This document shows positions 1 to 11,701 of a stretch of 64,000 nt of DNA, one piece after another. Every line of letters begins with the position of its first letter. Within the stretch, counting starts at the first letter, position 1. This DNA comes from Zygnema cylindricum. Lineage: Eukaryota; Streptophyta; Zygnematophyceae; Zygnematales; Zygnemataceae. The stretch is from contig JBBHKE010002973.1 of the NCBI GenBank assembly GCA_037447655.1, forward strand, positions 620,954-684,953. The letters are read 5' to 3'. The notes beneath the pieces are model-generated. The model made no database searches. It was not told the origin of the DNA and saw nothing but the letters and a program-made list of their open reading frames with translations. The position numbers and the translations under genes are program-made.

Positions 1-537
1 ATTAGAGTAAATAACTCTAATTTGGGTTCCTGAAATTTTGGTTTTTTTTTTTAAATAGTATATATGATTTTAATTTTTCCTTTACGTTAATTAAGGTACA
101 GTACAAAATAGCGTAAAGAACGAAAGTACAATAAGATCTAAATAGTGTGGTGTACGGTCGATGTCAGACCGTACATAAATGTACCTTTTCAATTAAAAAT
201 TTACAAAAAATGAATTAAATCAGACGCGCACGCATAGGAACGTGCGCTCAAAAAACGGGATTCAATCTGGTCGCATAACTACCGTAAATTAGTTTGACAT
301 GTACAGATATTTAAATTTCGCGACGACGTACGATTTCTAATAATATGTACGGATACATATATTAATGTATACAATTGTACGGCGACTATTCCTTTTTTTG
401 CAACTCCCAAATTAGCATTAACGCCAAAATTAGAATACACCTTTTTTTTGAAAATTTTCAAATTCCTAATTAGCATTAATAACGATATTTTTTTATCAAC
501 ACTAATTAAACTTTGACACTAATAACGATTCGCAGTG
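1..537. mobile_element. TA-flanked inverted-repeat element (MITE), left tip outside the window
   Basis: The right end reads CGATTCGCAGTG followed by TA (538-539). The first bases of the window (ATTAGAGTAAATAACTCTAA) match the sub-terminal part of the intact copy at 10726, so only about a dozen bases of the left terminus are missing. An interior block at about 141-200 is homologous, inverted, to 53930-53995 and to 58435-58500, and more distantly to 10880-10945. There is no coding capacity, so the element is non-autonomous. Confidence 0.7.
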
Positions 538-539
538 TA

Positions 540-1591
540 GCTCGTCGGCCCCGGCTCGGCGGCAAGAACCTCGTCAACGCCAATTGTTCCTAGAACCTTC
601 TCAAAACGTTGTGTGTGATATGTAGCGGCCGGGATGGCCTTATGAGGACAAAATGGAGGCTAGGATCTTGTAAATACTTAGTGAGACTCTCTAGACTGCT
701 CATGTAGTTTATACCCTTGTTCAGAACTTACCCTAGATTCGGAGAAGTGGAAAAGTTGGGTAAACCCCTAGGAACTTGCTACAAGGAACAAGGATAGGAA
801 AACCCTTAAATTCTGACTCCGCTTTATCTCGAAACACCTACAATACCTTCTTCCTCCCTTGACGGGAAGGAATTTGTACCTTCTCTAAATCCCAAATCGC
901 GCCTCCCAACATCCAACCTCTTGTATGCTTCAAACAATTCACCCTCGCACCCTCTATCCGTGGCCTGAAAGCCTAAGGTACTAGCAATCTATAAATGTAC
1001 CATGTAAAAAACATGCAAAATCCTTGTGGTAGCCACAACGTGCCAACTCCAATGTCCCCAAAACTAATTGATCGTTCACCGGCAAGAATCATCTAAGGGT
1101 CTTAGATTTGCATGGCTGAGATTTCTACGACTTTGTGTGTGGGGCTAGAAGCATGTACAAAAACTGTGTGGACAGAACGTGGTATTTTTTCTTTTTCGGA
1201 ACAAAACATACCATTTGTGCACAATTTTGACGGGTTATCGAATTAAACAAAAAAGAATGTAAAACCAATTAAAAACTTGGTAGCATATAGGGAAATAAAA
1301 AATACAAAACATCATTTCAAAGAGCTTATGGGGCAATCCCTTCCTTCCCAACCCGTTTTTGTTAAATAAAAAAAAGCATATCCACAACCAATGAAGGAAA
1401 AATAACTTAGACAAAATTTAAGAGGAAACAAATGCACAAATGTGATGTTTGCACATCAGATTGATACCACTTTCAATGCCCCAACACCCTTAACCACTCT
1501 CGTCCACCAATTCATTATTTTATAACTAAACATTTTTAAATATAGAAAAAAAATAACAAGACAAGTAGTACAAAAGAAAAACATAACTCCC

Positions 1592-1595
<4 letters not shown>
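540..1595. other. No gene recognised
   Basis: AT-rich sequence with no long open frame, no recognisable protein similarity and no structured repeat on either strand. Confidence 0.5.

Positions 1596-1642
<47 letters not shown>
1596..1642. repeat. (TA)n microsatellite
   Basis: Uninterrupted alternating TA for about 47 bp. The next 230 bp (1643-1870) show no gene. Confidence 0.95.
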
Positions 1643-1646
<4 letters not shown>

Positions 1647-1871
1647 TGTACCACGGGCTCCCTCCGACCTAAGGTAGGATGACACGAACGTAGGGTTATT
1701 TTATTTTAGGGGATTATTCAAGATTAGGCAGCTAATCTAAGTGAACATCGTCATATGTTGGCCTTAGCAAGGAGCATCCCTCTAAGCAGGGATAGGCTAG
1801 TCCCATGTGGCCACACAGTTTATTCGTGTGGCATCGGACGCAAACTACCGTTAAAAAATTACAGAATGGCA

Positions 1872-2096
1872 AGATTCTTGGGTAAAATTTTGAGCCTCAT
1901 TCTTGGGTAAAATTTTGGGCCTGATTCTTGGGTAATATTTTGAGCCTGGTTTTTGGGTAAATTTTTGAGTCTGATTCTTAGATAAAATTTTGAGCCTGAT
2001 TCTAGTGTAAAACTTTGAGCCTGATTCTTGGGTAAAATTTTGAGCTTGATTCTTGGGTAAAATTTTGGGCCTGATTCTTGGGTAAAATTTCGAATA
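1872..2096. repeat. 25-bp tandem repeat, about nine copies
   Basis: The unit contains TTCTTGGGTAAAATTTTGAG and repeats about every 25 bp with a few substitutions. The minus-strand open frame across it simply reads the repeat and is not a gene. Confidence 0.9.
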
Positions 2097-2647
2097 TCGA
2101 TCCAGTTGGAGGAATTTTTGTTGATGAAGAAGATGGGGTATGACGCAAATTTAGGTGAATATTGTTAAAGAATAGGAGAGGAGATATTTCAAATGCCTGG
2201 CAAGAGCGTTGGCTTTGACGGAACGATTTACGCCACTTGAAAGAGATACATTGGAGCCTAATTGTTTTTGAAGAGACTTTGCAAGGAAGTGAATGGAGAG
2301 GGGAAAATTTCGATCGATATACCAAGGCTCGGCGCCTGCAGAAGAGGAAAAAATTGATGGCATTGTCAAATTGAAGCAAATTTGTTCCGTGTTCGTGCAT
2401 GGTCATTTCCTCACGCACAACATTTCACACGGATGTTGGAAAGCGTTAGTCCTAATTCAAGAAAGGAATCCAAAACTAAGGCCTATATGTTTCCTCCAAT
2501 TTCATACAATTGAAGATGAAACTAAATAAATCAGTCAATGATGCGGTGAAGCGATTCAATAATAATGTCGACCAAGTATTTAACAATAATCAAAGTGATC
2601 ACTAATGAGGATAAAGTGCCAAGGTCAATCAACACATTGCCATACAA

Positions 2648-2890
2648 ATGGAGTCATCTCAAGTAGAATTTATTCGCGACGGAAAATAGTTCCTACGGGA
2701 TTATTGTGAATCATACGAAGATGGCGTAGATGGAGTCATTTCAAGTAGATTTTATTCGCAAGGGAAAATTATTCTTACGAGATCATCGTGAATTACATGA
2801 AGATGGCAAAGATGGAGTCATCTCAAGCAGATTTTATTCGCATGGGAAAATAATTCCTACGAGAATATTGTGCTTACGGTAACAGCATCA
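2648..2890. repeat. About 82-bp direct repeat, three copies, inside the copia relic
   Basis: Units start with ATGGAGTCAT at about 2648, 2729 and 2812 and continue through a TTTATTCGC block. They are diverged by several substitutions each. Confidence 0.85.
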
Positions 2891-3926
2891 AGTTTTCAAA
2901 AATCTCTTTAGGCTCGAAGCCACAAATTTGGTCATTGCCGATGCATTACTTTCGTGGAAGAGGGGGTAGACAATGAAAGGGTACGAGAAGGCGTAAAAAA
3001 TGGTAGGAGAAGGGCGACAACTTGAGAGTGCATTCCCTCCAACACAACCTCAGCAACGCTTTGGGCTTTCTTTGCAATTGGCTCAACATTCATTGGAGCT
3101 CGTCCACGTTGATCTATTACACACATGAAGTTGGAAAGCATTGGATGGAAATGGTGGGTTATGGTAATTGTGGATCATTATTCGACATTTTCTCGGGTTT
3201 GTTTTGAAAAGAAACCTGATGCGCATGTGTGAGCCGAAAGACAGTGCGATACGAAACTGAAGCCACGTGCTCAAACAATGGAGGGGACTTTATTCCATTC
3301 GAGTGGTATTATAAGGAGAAGGGGTTAAGGCAACAATTCACATTGCCAAATTATTCCAAATCTAATGGAGTAACTGAAAGGAAGAATGGTACTTTACAAG
3401 AAACGGTGAGGAGGACGTTGCATTTCGTCAATCATAAACATTTCATTGTGGGAATAAGTCATCCTCACGTCTAACAATATTCGTAATCGGAAAACTACTT
3501 TAGTTTCCGGTGACAAAACGTCCTTTGATTTACATATGTGAGGAAACTGGCACTCTTTCATCTTCGAATTGGGGCATATCGTGCTACGGTCGATGTGATC
3601 AGGTAAAGAGCGGGAAATTTCCGGCGAGGAGTCGGCCCAAGGTTTTTGTGGGCTATATTTTAATGGGAATCTTACCGTGTATTCAATCCAGTCCGTTGTA
3701 TTGTATAAAAATAAGGCAATGTGAATTTTCATAAGAATATAAAATCGATTATCAACAAGTCGGTCGAATTAAAGAAAAACCTCAAAATGTCGCATTGTAT
3801 AAGAATCGCGCAATGCCACTTATCATGAGAATTCAAGATCGGCTGTCAAGAAATCGGCCGAATTGAAGAAAAATCTTGATTTTTTCGAAGAGGGGGATGA
3901 CGTCATCAATTTCAAAGACATTGAGG

Positions 3927-3931
3927 CTATG
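3927..3931. repeat. Target-site duplication CTATG, left
   Basis: CTATG directly abuts the TG that begins the left LTR of the 3932-9991 element. The same five bases follow its right LTR at 9992-9996. Confidence 0.95.
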
Positions 3932-4627
3932 TGATAGGAATAAGAGTCAATCGGAATGCGCTTACAATTACTTAAATGTCTCAATGCGGAAGCGAAATTT
4001 TAATTAAAACAAACATGATAACACATTGAAAGCTTATAATCCAAGAGAGAGGCAAATTGAACACTCGATAAAATATACTCATATTAACTCAATCCTTAAA
4101 CATTACACTTCTCTTAATTCATTCTTCCTTAATTGACCCTTGATTAATTCCTAATTTGACTCTTACATATCCGTTACTTAAATTTCTTTCTAATTCACAC
4201 GATGGCTTTTTAACTTAGCCACGGAAATAATGTAGAACACTATTTCTAGAAGTGTCACAATGTATTTAGACGCAAATATGGTACAACGCAAAATGAAACT
4301 ACTAGAAACAAAACTGACAAAGTCTTGTACGACAAACTTAACTGACGCAAAAAGAAACTACTAGACGTACTTCGCGCGAAACGAAACTTCTCGACGTATG
4401 GTACCAGTACTTAAACGAAACAAAATATATCAAATCAAATCTAATCGTGTACACGTGAAACGTACACGCACGAAATACAAAATCAAACAAAACAAAGTCC
4501 GCGAATTGACGCACAGAGTTCTAAGTCAAACTAAATGAAACATAACCGACGCGCGACCAAATCTAAACCACACTAACTACGAACCAACATTACGTAAACG
4601 TAGATTCAACAATTGTAAATCCTAACA
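3932..4627 (-). repeat. LTR of copia element 1 (3' LTR in element orientation)
   Basis: Begins TGATAGGAATAAG and ends AATCCTAACA. It is the partner of 9297-9991. Confidence 0.95.
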
Positions 4628-4643
4628 ATCCCCCTCTCAATGT
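4628..4643 (-). other. Polypurine tract of element 1
   Basis: On the minus strand TTGAGAGGGGGAT immediately precedes the LTR, the position required for plus-strand DNA priming. Confidence 0.85.
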
Positions 4644-4670
4644 TTGATCTATACTAAATCTTAAGCAAAC

Positions 4671-4979
4671 TCAAAATATTCCTAACTTAGGCCTTCCTCT
4701 CATAAAGACATCATTCATAACAGCGTTAGTTAACATTTCAGCTGTTTCTTCACCCGTTGGCACAAAAATAAACTCAATCTCACCAGCATTTACTAAGTCT
4801 CTCACGTAATGCCACTGAATCCTAATATGCTTAGTGTTGTTATGAAACACTGGATTCTTAGCCAATGTAATGCTTGATATACTATCTATAAACAACTTCA
4901 TATACTTAATAATAATTCCCAACTCAGTTAACATTTCTCTTAACCAAATTGAAGCCTTGGCAGCATTCGAAGTTGCCAT
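4671..4979 (-). pseudogene. RNase H C-terminal part of element 1
   Basis: The fragment contains the copia RNase H features KASIWLREML, an altered FCDN-like FIDSISSITLAKNP block, the TKHI-R-H pattern and VPTGEETAEMLTNA. It is separated from the upstream RT frame by a break between about 4979 and 5076 where the ATVAL/SSTEAEY stretch changes frame. Confidence 0.85.
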
Positions 4980-5075
4980 ATATTCGGCCTCCGTCGAACT
5001 TAAGGCTACCGTAGGTTGAAGTCTCGAACTCCACGAAATCGCACCTCCACATAATACGAAAGCGTAACCGGATGT

Positions 5076-5810
5076 TTACTTTCTCGTGTCGAAGTCTCCA
5101 CCCCAATAGGAATCGCAATATCCAAAACAATGTAACTCTGAATCCGCCTTATAAACAAAACCATAACTTAAGGTTCCAACCAAATATCTAAAAATCCTTT
5201 TAAAGCTCTCCCAATGACACTTCTTAGGTGCTTGACAATACTTACTCACAATACTAACAACAGCTGAAATATCTAGTCTAGTTCCAACACTAAGATACAT
5301 CGAACAACCAACTGCTTCTCTATAATGTACATCAATTGTTGGCTCACTTTTTACTTTACTCAACTGAACTCTAGGATCCAAAGGTGTACTTAAAGGCTTA
5401 GCATTCAACATGAAAAACCTAGCTAAGACTTCCTTATAATAATGTTCTCGACTAAGTTTTAAGGAACCAAACTCATCTCTTATCACCTCAATACCTAGAA
5501 TGTATCTAGCTTCTCCTAAGTTTGTAACTTTGAAGAATTTACTAAGAAAACATTTCAATTCGTGGATCCTTTCAAGACTATCTGAAATCATAATAAAATC
5601 ATCAACATACACACTAAATATAATCTGATCAACTCCTTCTCTTTTGACATAAACACCTATATCTGAAAATGTACGAACAAAACCAAAATCCAAAAGTACC
5701 TTGTGAAGACGAGTATACCAAATCCTTGGTGCTTGCTTAAGTCCATAGAGAGACTTCTTCAACTTCCACACATGTCCTGGTTTGCCCGAAACTCCTTCTG
5801 GAATCTTCAT
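5076..5810 (-). pseudogene. Reverse transcriptase of element 1
   Basis: A copia RT block of about 244 codons with LKKSLYGLKQAP, the catalytic YVDD motif, LGEARYILGIEV, and the start of the RNase H connection (VGCSMYLSVGTRLDIS). Upstream RT sequence (5811-5960, DVETAFLNGEL-like) is in the same frame but separated by a stop at about 5827. The catalytic YVDD is intact, but the polyprotein is not continuous. Confidence 0.9.
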
Positions 5811-6380
5811 ATAAACTTTTTCTTACAATTCTCCATTTAGAAAAGCAGTTTCCACATCCATTTGGTGGATATGCTTTCTCTTAGCAGCAGCAATCGCAAT
5901 AATCATCCTTAAACTATCAAACTTAACCACAGGTGCGTATATTTCTGTATAATCTTTACCTTATTTCTGCTAAAAACCTTTACCAACTAATCTTGCCTTG
6001 TATTTAATAATTTCACCTGATGCACGCGTCTTAGTTTTAAATACCCATTTACAATCAATAGCTTTCTTTCCCTCTGGTAAAACTTCTTTTTCAAATGTTC
6101 CATTATCAATAATAGACTTAAGTTCTTTCTCAAAAGTTGGTTTCCACTTTTCATTCCAATCACTTGATGCTACAGCTTTTGAATAAGATTTAGGATCCCC
6201 GTTTAGAGGCTCACTCAGTAATTGCTATAAAATAAACTCATTTAATCTAGAATATGGAATAAAATTAACGGACTTATCCTTAGCATTCATGTGAAAAGTT
6301 AATCTCTTTGGATCCTTTCCTTTATTTGCTCGATTAATTCTTCTAACAACAATCTCTTCTTCAACAACATCATTTCTCTC
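5811..6380 (-). pseudogene. RT N-terminal remnant of element 1
   Basis: The minus strand still encodes the RT entrance region (PVVKFDSLRMIIAIAAAK and IHQMDVETAFLNGEL) and, further right, the fragments before it. Several stops and frame changes interrupt the stretch, so no long open frame remains. Confidence 0.7.
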
Positions 6381-6382
6381 AC

Positions 6383-6826
6383 TTACAGATGGCAAACTAC
6401 GTTCACTTCTTTGTCTGAAAACTTAGATTTTTGATTTTCATTCTCACTTTTTAAGCTTTCAGAATCAGATTGGGAAGATTTAGATCTCTTACCAACTTTA
6501 ATAGATTTCTTATTTTTCAATGGAAATTCTTCACCCTCCTCTTCGTCACTCTCGTCATTAATTTTGAACTCCTCCAAATTGCTCTTTCCCTCAAAATCAA
6601 AAATTTCTTCCTTATCTTTTGTGAACTCCATTGCTTTCGCCAAATCTTCGTGAAACTTCAGATTCCTCGATTCGCCAACCGTTCGAGTACCGGGATTGAA
6701 AATTTTGTATTGACTTGAATTAAGACTATATCCAACAAAAATACCCGTCCAAGATCTAGGACTGAATTTTCCCGCTCGATATCTTTTCTCGATGTAGACA
6801 GTGGCTCGGCATCCCCAAATCCACAA
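6383..6826 (-). pseudogene. Post-integrase region of element 1
   Basis: Starts with the end of the integrase module (WGCRATVYIE, then GKFSPRSWTGIFVGYS) typical of copia elements. It runs into an acidic and lysine-rich linker before RT. No catalytic residues lie here. Its frame is offset from the integrase core. Confidence 0.8.
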
Positions 6827-6921
6827 ATGTCGAACAAATCCACAAATGTCGAACAGATGGAATCATGCCACTCCACAATTCTTCAGGCGTCTTATCTCGA
6901 GAAACCGAAGTTAGTCTTCTG

Positions 6922-7377
6922 TTATTGTCTTCTGTTACAAATGTAATTTGCTGTAAAAACAACTTCTCCCCAAAACCTCACACTATGTTCAGTGCTATGT
7001 AACATAGCTTTAACCATCTCTTGAAGTGTCTTATTCTTCCTCTCAGCAATTCCATTAGACTCAGATGAGTACGTAACCGTAATTCTATCCGTTTCTCTCT
7101 CAGCCTTTACAACAAATTCTCGAAACTTATATAACGCTTCTGACTTATGTTTCAACAAATATACCCAACTCTTTCGACTATAATCATCCACAATTACAAA
7201 GATATACTTATGTCCTTCTAGACTTACTGGTTTGACGTCTCCACATAAGTCTAAATGAACAAGCTCAAGGGGAGCACCAGCTCTATACTTCTGTCTTCCT
7301 TTGCTACAACCATTACAACCTTGAACTTTCTCTCCGGATACACACTCTAATCCTCTTACTGCTGCACTTTTCATCAT
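6922..7377 (-). pseudogene. Integrase core of element 1, internally deleted
   Basis: The zinc-type CNGC block, LELVHLDLCGDV (first catalytic Asp) and IVDDYSRKSWVYLLKHKSEA are present, followed by SNGIAERKNKTLQEM with the catalytic Glu. The stretch normally between KAERETD and SNGIAERKN, which carries the second catalytic Asp (DNGGEF motif), is missing. The enzyme would be inactive. Confidence 0.88.
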
Positions 7378-7485
7378 ATTCTTTATATTAGAATCAGAAA
7401 TATGACAAAGTTTGTGATGCCATAAACTTATATCTCCTCTTTCACAGCTTACAGCATTGACTGAAATTACTGAACTCTGATCTTT

Positions 7486-7947
7486 CTATAGTCTAACCCA
7501 TTTTAGCTTACTTTCCAAACAATCAGTTACATAACCTTCCCCAAATTGATTTCCTTCTCTATCTTGGAAAACTATTCTTCTATTTTCAAACGAGGTTACT
7601 CTACCACCATTCTTTTGTATCTGAGAAACACTAACAAGGTTTACGACTCCTTTAGGAAAATACAAGGTATTGTTCAAATTCACTTTTCTTACAACAACTT
7701 GACCATTCACATTCTTAACAGGTAAATCTAATCTAACAGTTCCCACTGTATCTATCGGGACAACATGTCCACTAACAACCGTAATAGTCTTAGGAACAAT
7801 AAGTTTTCTCAAATCTGTAAACAAACTAAAATCACTACAAACATATTGAGTTGCTCGTGAATCAACTATCCAATCTTTAAAACTTTGACTCCCACATGCG
7901 GAATCTGCAGAATTGACAGCTACATTTCCATCTTCTTTCATCATCAT
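7486..7947 (-). pseudogene. Protease and GAG-pre-integrase region of element 1
   Basis: The retropepsin motif is seen as WIVDSRATQYVC, with Arg in place of the usual Gly after DS. It is followed by the expected TVVSGHVVPIDTVGTVRL and NTLYFPKGVVNLVSVSQI blocks. The Gly-to-Arg change beside the catalytic Asp would probably kill the protease (inference). Confidence 0.88.
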
Positions 7948-8119
7948 AGAAAAGTTTAGAGACTTATCGCCTTGATCGTCATGAAAATCTGAATAGTGGG
8001 TTTGATGTCCTCCTCCACGTGATTATCCAAATCTTCCACGACCTGTTTCTCTTTCCGAGAAGTAAAGATGATCCTCCTCTTTTCGAGTAGTAAGATGATC
8101 CTCCTCTATTTCGTTGAAA

Positions 8120-8734
8120 ACACTGAGCACTAACATGTCCCTATTTCCAATAAATATTGCATTGCTTTTCCCTATCTAAACTGCTAATAGCTATATGTCC
8201 TTCCTTTTTACACTTATAACAAATATCATGACTTACATCACCTTGATCGTTGTAACCTCTTCCAAATCATAAATACTGAAAATTGTTTCTACCCACTCAT
8301 GATCTAAACCTTCCTCTACGTCCACTACCACGTAGAGAATATACATCAAACATGTCTGTGAGGTTTACATTACTTTTTCCAAATCCTCTACTATCTTTCT
8401 CTTTACTCTTCTCTGCACCTTTTAGAAAATTAATAGCAAAATCAAAAGCAGGATCCTCTATAGATCTTATAACTTCTACTGTGACATCGAACTTAGATGG
8501 TAACCCATTTAGAAACACAAATACTTTTTCATCTTCAGGAGGAAACTTTCCTGCGCTATTCAACGGTTCTATGAAAACATTAAATATTTTTAGAGTATCA
8601 TCAATCGACTCATTACTCTTCATCCTAAATTGAATAAAGTCTTGAAATACATAATTAGACTTAGTTGCGAATCCTTTCTCATACAAATTTTGTAGATGAG
8701 TCCAACAAGCATGAGCGGTATCATGAGTTAACAT
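8120..8734 (-). pseudogene. Gag (UBN2-like) of element 1 with decayed zinc knuckles
   Basis: The frame at 8297-8734 reads AHACWTHLQNLYE...FIQFRMKSNESIDDTLKIF, then LNGLPSKFDVTVEVIRS, the classic copia gag core. Downstream (about 8130-8235) two CCHC knuckles are recognisable (CYKCKKEGH and a GHVSAQC tail), each missing a ligand cysteine. There are stops between the core and the knuckles. Confidence 0.85.
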
Positions 8735-8811
8735 ATGCTCATGATACTACTCTGAAGTATTGCAGTCATGTGCCATATCTTTAGCATCCCATTTTTTCCT
8801 TCTTTTTGCAT

Positions 8812-9237
8812 CTAATGGTCTTTTCTCTTCTCTTGTAAGTATTTTCCAGAATTTCTTTGGAGTAAAGGTTCTTTGTATATATTCTTATATACAGGATAAT
8901 TATTTCCATTTAACATGATAGTCTTAGAAGACACCTTATAACCGTATTCTTCATCTGAATCTGACTCATCATCATTATCATAAAAACGTAATTCCATTTT
9001 GCCCTTTTCGATTTTCTTTTTAGAACTCTCATCATCTGAATTGCCACCAAAGGTAGGAGTCTTACCAAATGATTGACCTTCTCTTTTTGCCTTTAAAAAT
9101 TCGTAAAGTTCCTCTATAGTCGCTAGATCAAACTGAATTGTGAGACTCTCATTCGCCATTGATAGCTTCTCCGATTCTCCAACTCCAAAAGTGACTTCTG
9201 TGTTTTCTCTCTTTGCGGAGTATTCCTCAACCATCAC
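8812..9237 (-). pseudogene. Gag N-terminal part of element 1
   Basis: The ATG at 9237 lies about 45 bp inside the PBS. The protein is Glu/Lys-rich with an SMANESLTIQFDLATIEELYEFL-type helix and then MLNGNNYPVYKNIY, the gag start signature. Its frame is broken before the UBN2 core. Confidence 0.8.
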
Positions 9238-9280
9238 TTATAAACTTTTTATCAATTCTTAACTCCAATCTAAATAAACA

Positions 9281-9294
9281 CTGCTCCGATACCA
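9281..9294 (-). other. Primer-binding site of element 1 (tRNA-iMet 3' end)
   Basis: The minus strand reads TGGTATCGGAGCAG, two bases from the LTR. Plant copia elements usually have TGGTATCAGAGC, the complement of the initiator-Met tRNA 3' end. This copy has G for A at position 8, as does element 3. Confidence 0.85.
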
Positions 9295-9296
9295 AT

Positions 9297-9991
9297 TGAT
9301 AGGAATAAGAGTCAATCGGAATGCGCTCACAATTACTTAAATGTCTCAATGCGGAAGCAAAATTTAAATTAAATCAAACATGATAACACATTGAAAGCTT
9401 ATAATCCAAGATAGAGGCAAATTGAACACTCAATAAAATATACTCATATTAACTCAATCCTAAACATTACACTTCTCTTAATTCATTCTTCCTTAATTGA
9501 CCCTTGATTAATTCCTAATTTGACTCTTACATATCCGTCACTTAATTTTCTTTCTAATTCACACGATGGCTTTATAACTTAGCCACGGAAATAATGTAGA
9601 ACACCATTTCTAGAAGTGTCACAATGTATTTAGACGCAAATATGGTACAACGCAAAATGGAACTACTAGAAACAAAACTGACAAAGTCTTGTACGACAAA
9701 CTTAACTGACGCGAAACAAAACTACTAGACGTACGTCGCGCGAAACGAAACTTCTCGACGTACGGTACCAAAACTTAAACAAAACAAAATAAATGAAATC
9801 AAATGTAATTGTGTACACGTGAAAAGTACACGCACGGAATACAAAATCAAACAAAACAAAGTCCGCGAATTGACGCACAGAGTTCTAAGTCAAACTAAAT
9901 GAAACATAACCGACGCGCGACCAAATCTAAACCACACTAACTACGAACCAACATTACGTAAACGCAGATTCAACAATTGTAAATCCTAACA
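9297..9991 (-). repeat. LTR of copia element 1 (5' LTR in element orientation)
   Basis: Starts TGATAGGAATAAG and ends AATCCTAACA. It is followed by the CTATG duplication at 9992-9996. Confidence 0.95.
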
Positions 9992-10198
9992 CTATGGATG
10001 TGGATGTGGGGTCGCAATCCATTGTCAATGTCAAGAAGGGGAAATTGAATTCATAATTTGTACAAAAAAATCGGACACTAACATTGATGTTCTAAGGTAT
10101 GTGAGCCGAAATGTCCGAAGCAATGTGAGCCGAAATTCTAAACTGTCATTTGAAACTCAGAAATATTTGAGTTCAAGATCGAGTTTGCCGAATGTGGA
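9992..10198 (+). pseudogene. Decayed copia relic, right part
   Basis: This is the continuation of the relic at 2100-3931 across the element 1 insertion. Only short stop-ridden fragments remain, so the link is based on position and the shared target site. Confidence 0.5.
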
Positions 10199-10700
10199 TT
10201 GTTAGGATCGATGATAAATAAAGATCATAGAGCGGAAGCATTCGCAAGAATTGACCATTGCCCAAAAGGGGATTCATATATTTTGGCTAAAGTCTCTTTT
10301 ACATCAAACTCCGGGTCCTCACTCTCTTCCTCTCATCACTCCACTCCTCTCAAAAATTGATCACCAAAGAATGATTAGCACCTCTACACCTCAATTGATC
10401 CAAATCTAAGACAAAGATAACACTTCATAACACCTCTATGCTCCGAATGGATCATTAAGCATCCTTAACACCTCCAAATTAATCCCAAAGGACTCTTAGA
10501 ATCTCCAAATTGATCACTAATCTCAAACGTAGAATAAACTCTCAAACTACAATACTCTGCCTAAATAGCTCCTAGAATAACGTGCCGTACGCGTCTACTA
10601 ATCCAAATAGGCGGGGAACTCCAACGCCTTTCCGTTGGGACGCCTAAAGAGAAAGACACACGGAAGGGAAACAAACGTGCTTGCTTGTTCAAAACGAATT
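10199..10700 (+). repeat. Possible LTR of the old copia relic
   Basis: Begins TGTTAGGATCG and shares the opening pattern and a GCGGAAGC block with the LTR of element 1. It is non-coding and lies directly after the polyprotein remnants. No matching partner was found upstream and the right edge is unclear. Confidence 0.4.
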
Positions 10701-10725
10701 AAGAAACTTACTGTACTGTACAGTA

Positions 10726-11227
10726 CACCGCGAATCGTAATTAGAGTAAATTACTCTAATTCGGTCGCTCAAAATTTTGACTTAATCACATGAAATAGAG
10801 TAAATGATTCTAATTTTTTCATTATTCTATTTAAGATAAAGTTTAATTAGCGTTTTTAATTCTATTATAGGTTTGTTTTAAATAGTGTGGAGTACGGACG
10901 ACCTCCGACCGTGCAAAATTGTACTTTATTAAGTAAAAAAGTACAAATAATGATTTAATACAGGCCGTTATCATGTAACTGCGTTTTAACAAACCACGTA
11001 GTGCAAACGTCCATAGTGACGATAAACTGTACGTTTTGCCAAATTCTGTACGAATGCCTTATTTACAGTAGAGGATATTAGCGTGCCAAATTAGAATACG
11101 TAAATAAATTAGAGTAAACTTCATAGTTGAAATAGCTCTATCACATAAATTAGCGTTCATTACTCTAATTGTTTTTTTTAGTTTTTGTACTCTAATTTTT
11201 TCATTACTCTAATTACGATTCGCGGTG
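10726..11227. mobile_element. TA-flanked inverted-repeat MITE, 502 bp, intact ends
   Basis: Left end CACCGCGAATCGTAATTAGA and right end, inverted, CTAATTACGATTCGCGGTG, flanked by TA at 10724-10725 and 11228-11229. It is non-coding. It is about 500 bp like the copy at 28102, with which it shares most of its interior. It lies just upstream of the TTM3-like gene and may contribute to its promoter. Confidence 0.9.
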
Positions 11228-11561
11228 TAGTTTTCAAATAAAATAAAAAACAATATGTAATGTTATGAAAACACATATCATCCATTAAACAACCCCACTT
11301 TTTCGCTGATGGAGGTTCACCTTAACTCACCGACATTTGATGCGAGTACAATTGCCACGTTGCGTACGGACGTGTACTTTACAATTTCAGTTTGCTCAAT
11401 TGTCGGACGCGTGTCCATATGAAAATCCAACATAAACTCACTTCCATTGGTCAGAGACTCGCCATGTAATATCTAGACTTTCCTGAAACTGTGACACTTT
11501 CGAATGTCTTTTCATTTTAGGGTTGTAAAAGTTGCAGAAAAGCTTCTTGCAAAAATTCCTC

Positions 11562-11625
11562 AAACCCTAAAAACTGAAACCCTAAAAACTGAAACCCTAA
11601 AAACTGAAACCCTAATCACTGAAAC
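11562..11625 (+). promoter_or_regulatory. Telo-box array in the leader of the TTM3-like gene
   Basis: Four copies of AAACCCTAA spaced 16 bp apart, 77-140 bp before the start codon. AAACCCTA (telo-box) is a known plant promoter and leader element of growth-related genes, and the sequence also equals plant telomere repeat. The array lies inside an open frame continuous with the gene (see findings). Confidence 0.7.
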
Positions 11626-11701
11626 TCTTTTAACTCGAACACTGAAAGCTGAAACTCCTAAAACTAAAAACCCTAACCGAAGGTTTAAGAAGGTGATTCC
11701 C

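Larger units (their letters stand above)
2100..3931 (+). pseudogene. Decayed Ty1/copia retrotransposon relic, left part
   Basis: This stretch holds fragments of a plus-strand copia polyprotein interrupted by many stops and frame changes. The clearest is at 3229-3474, which aligns with the integrase core (NNGGDF in place of DNGGEF, then SNGVTERKNGTL). At 3060-3120 there is a remnant of the first integrase block (LELVHVDL-like). Further pieces at 3510-3734 resemble the post-integrase VFVGY region. The relic is split by the younger element at 3932-9991 and continues at 9992. It is far more degraded than that element, so it is the older, recipient copy. Confidence 0.7.
3932..9991 (-). mobile_element. 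Ty1/copia LTR retrotransposon 1, complete structure but coding-dead
   Basis: Two LTRs of about 696 bp (3932-4627 and 9297-9991), both TG...CA, flank an internal region read on the minus strand. Domain order is gag, protease, integrase, reverse transcriptase, RNase H, which defines copia. A primer-binding site lies beside the right LTR and a purine tract beside the left. The 5-bp duplication CTATG is perfect. The LTRs differ at roughly 25-30 positions by eye, so insertion is not recent. The reading frames carry several stops and frame breaks and the integrase lacks its central catalytic stretch. It is inserted in an older copia relic. Confidence 0.95.

Noticed and set aside
11562-11625. Interstitial telomere or chromosome end
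   Set aside because: Only four AAACCCTAA motifs separated by other bases and placed just before a gene; regulatory telo-boxes fit better.
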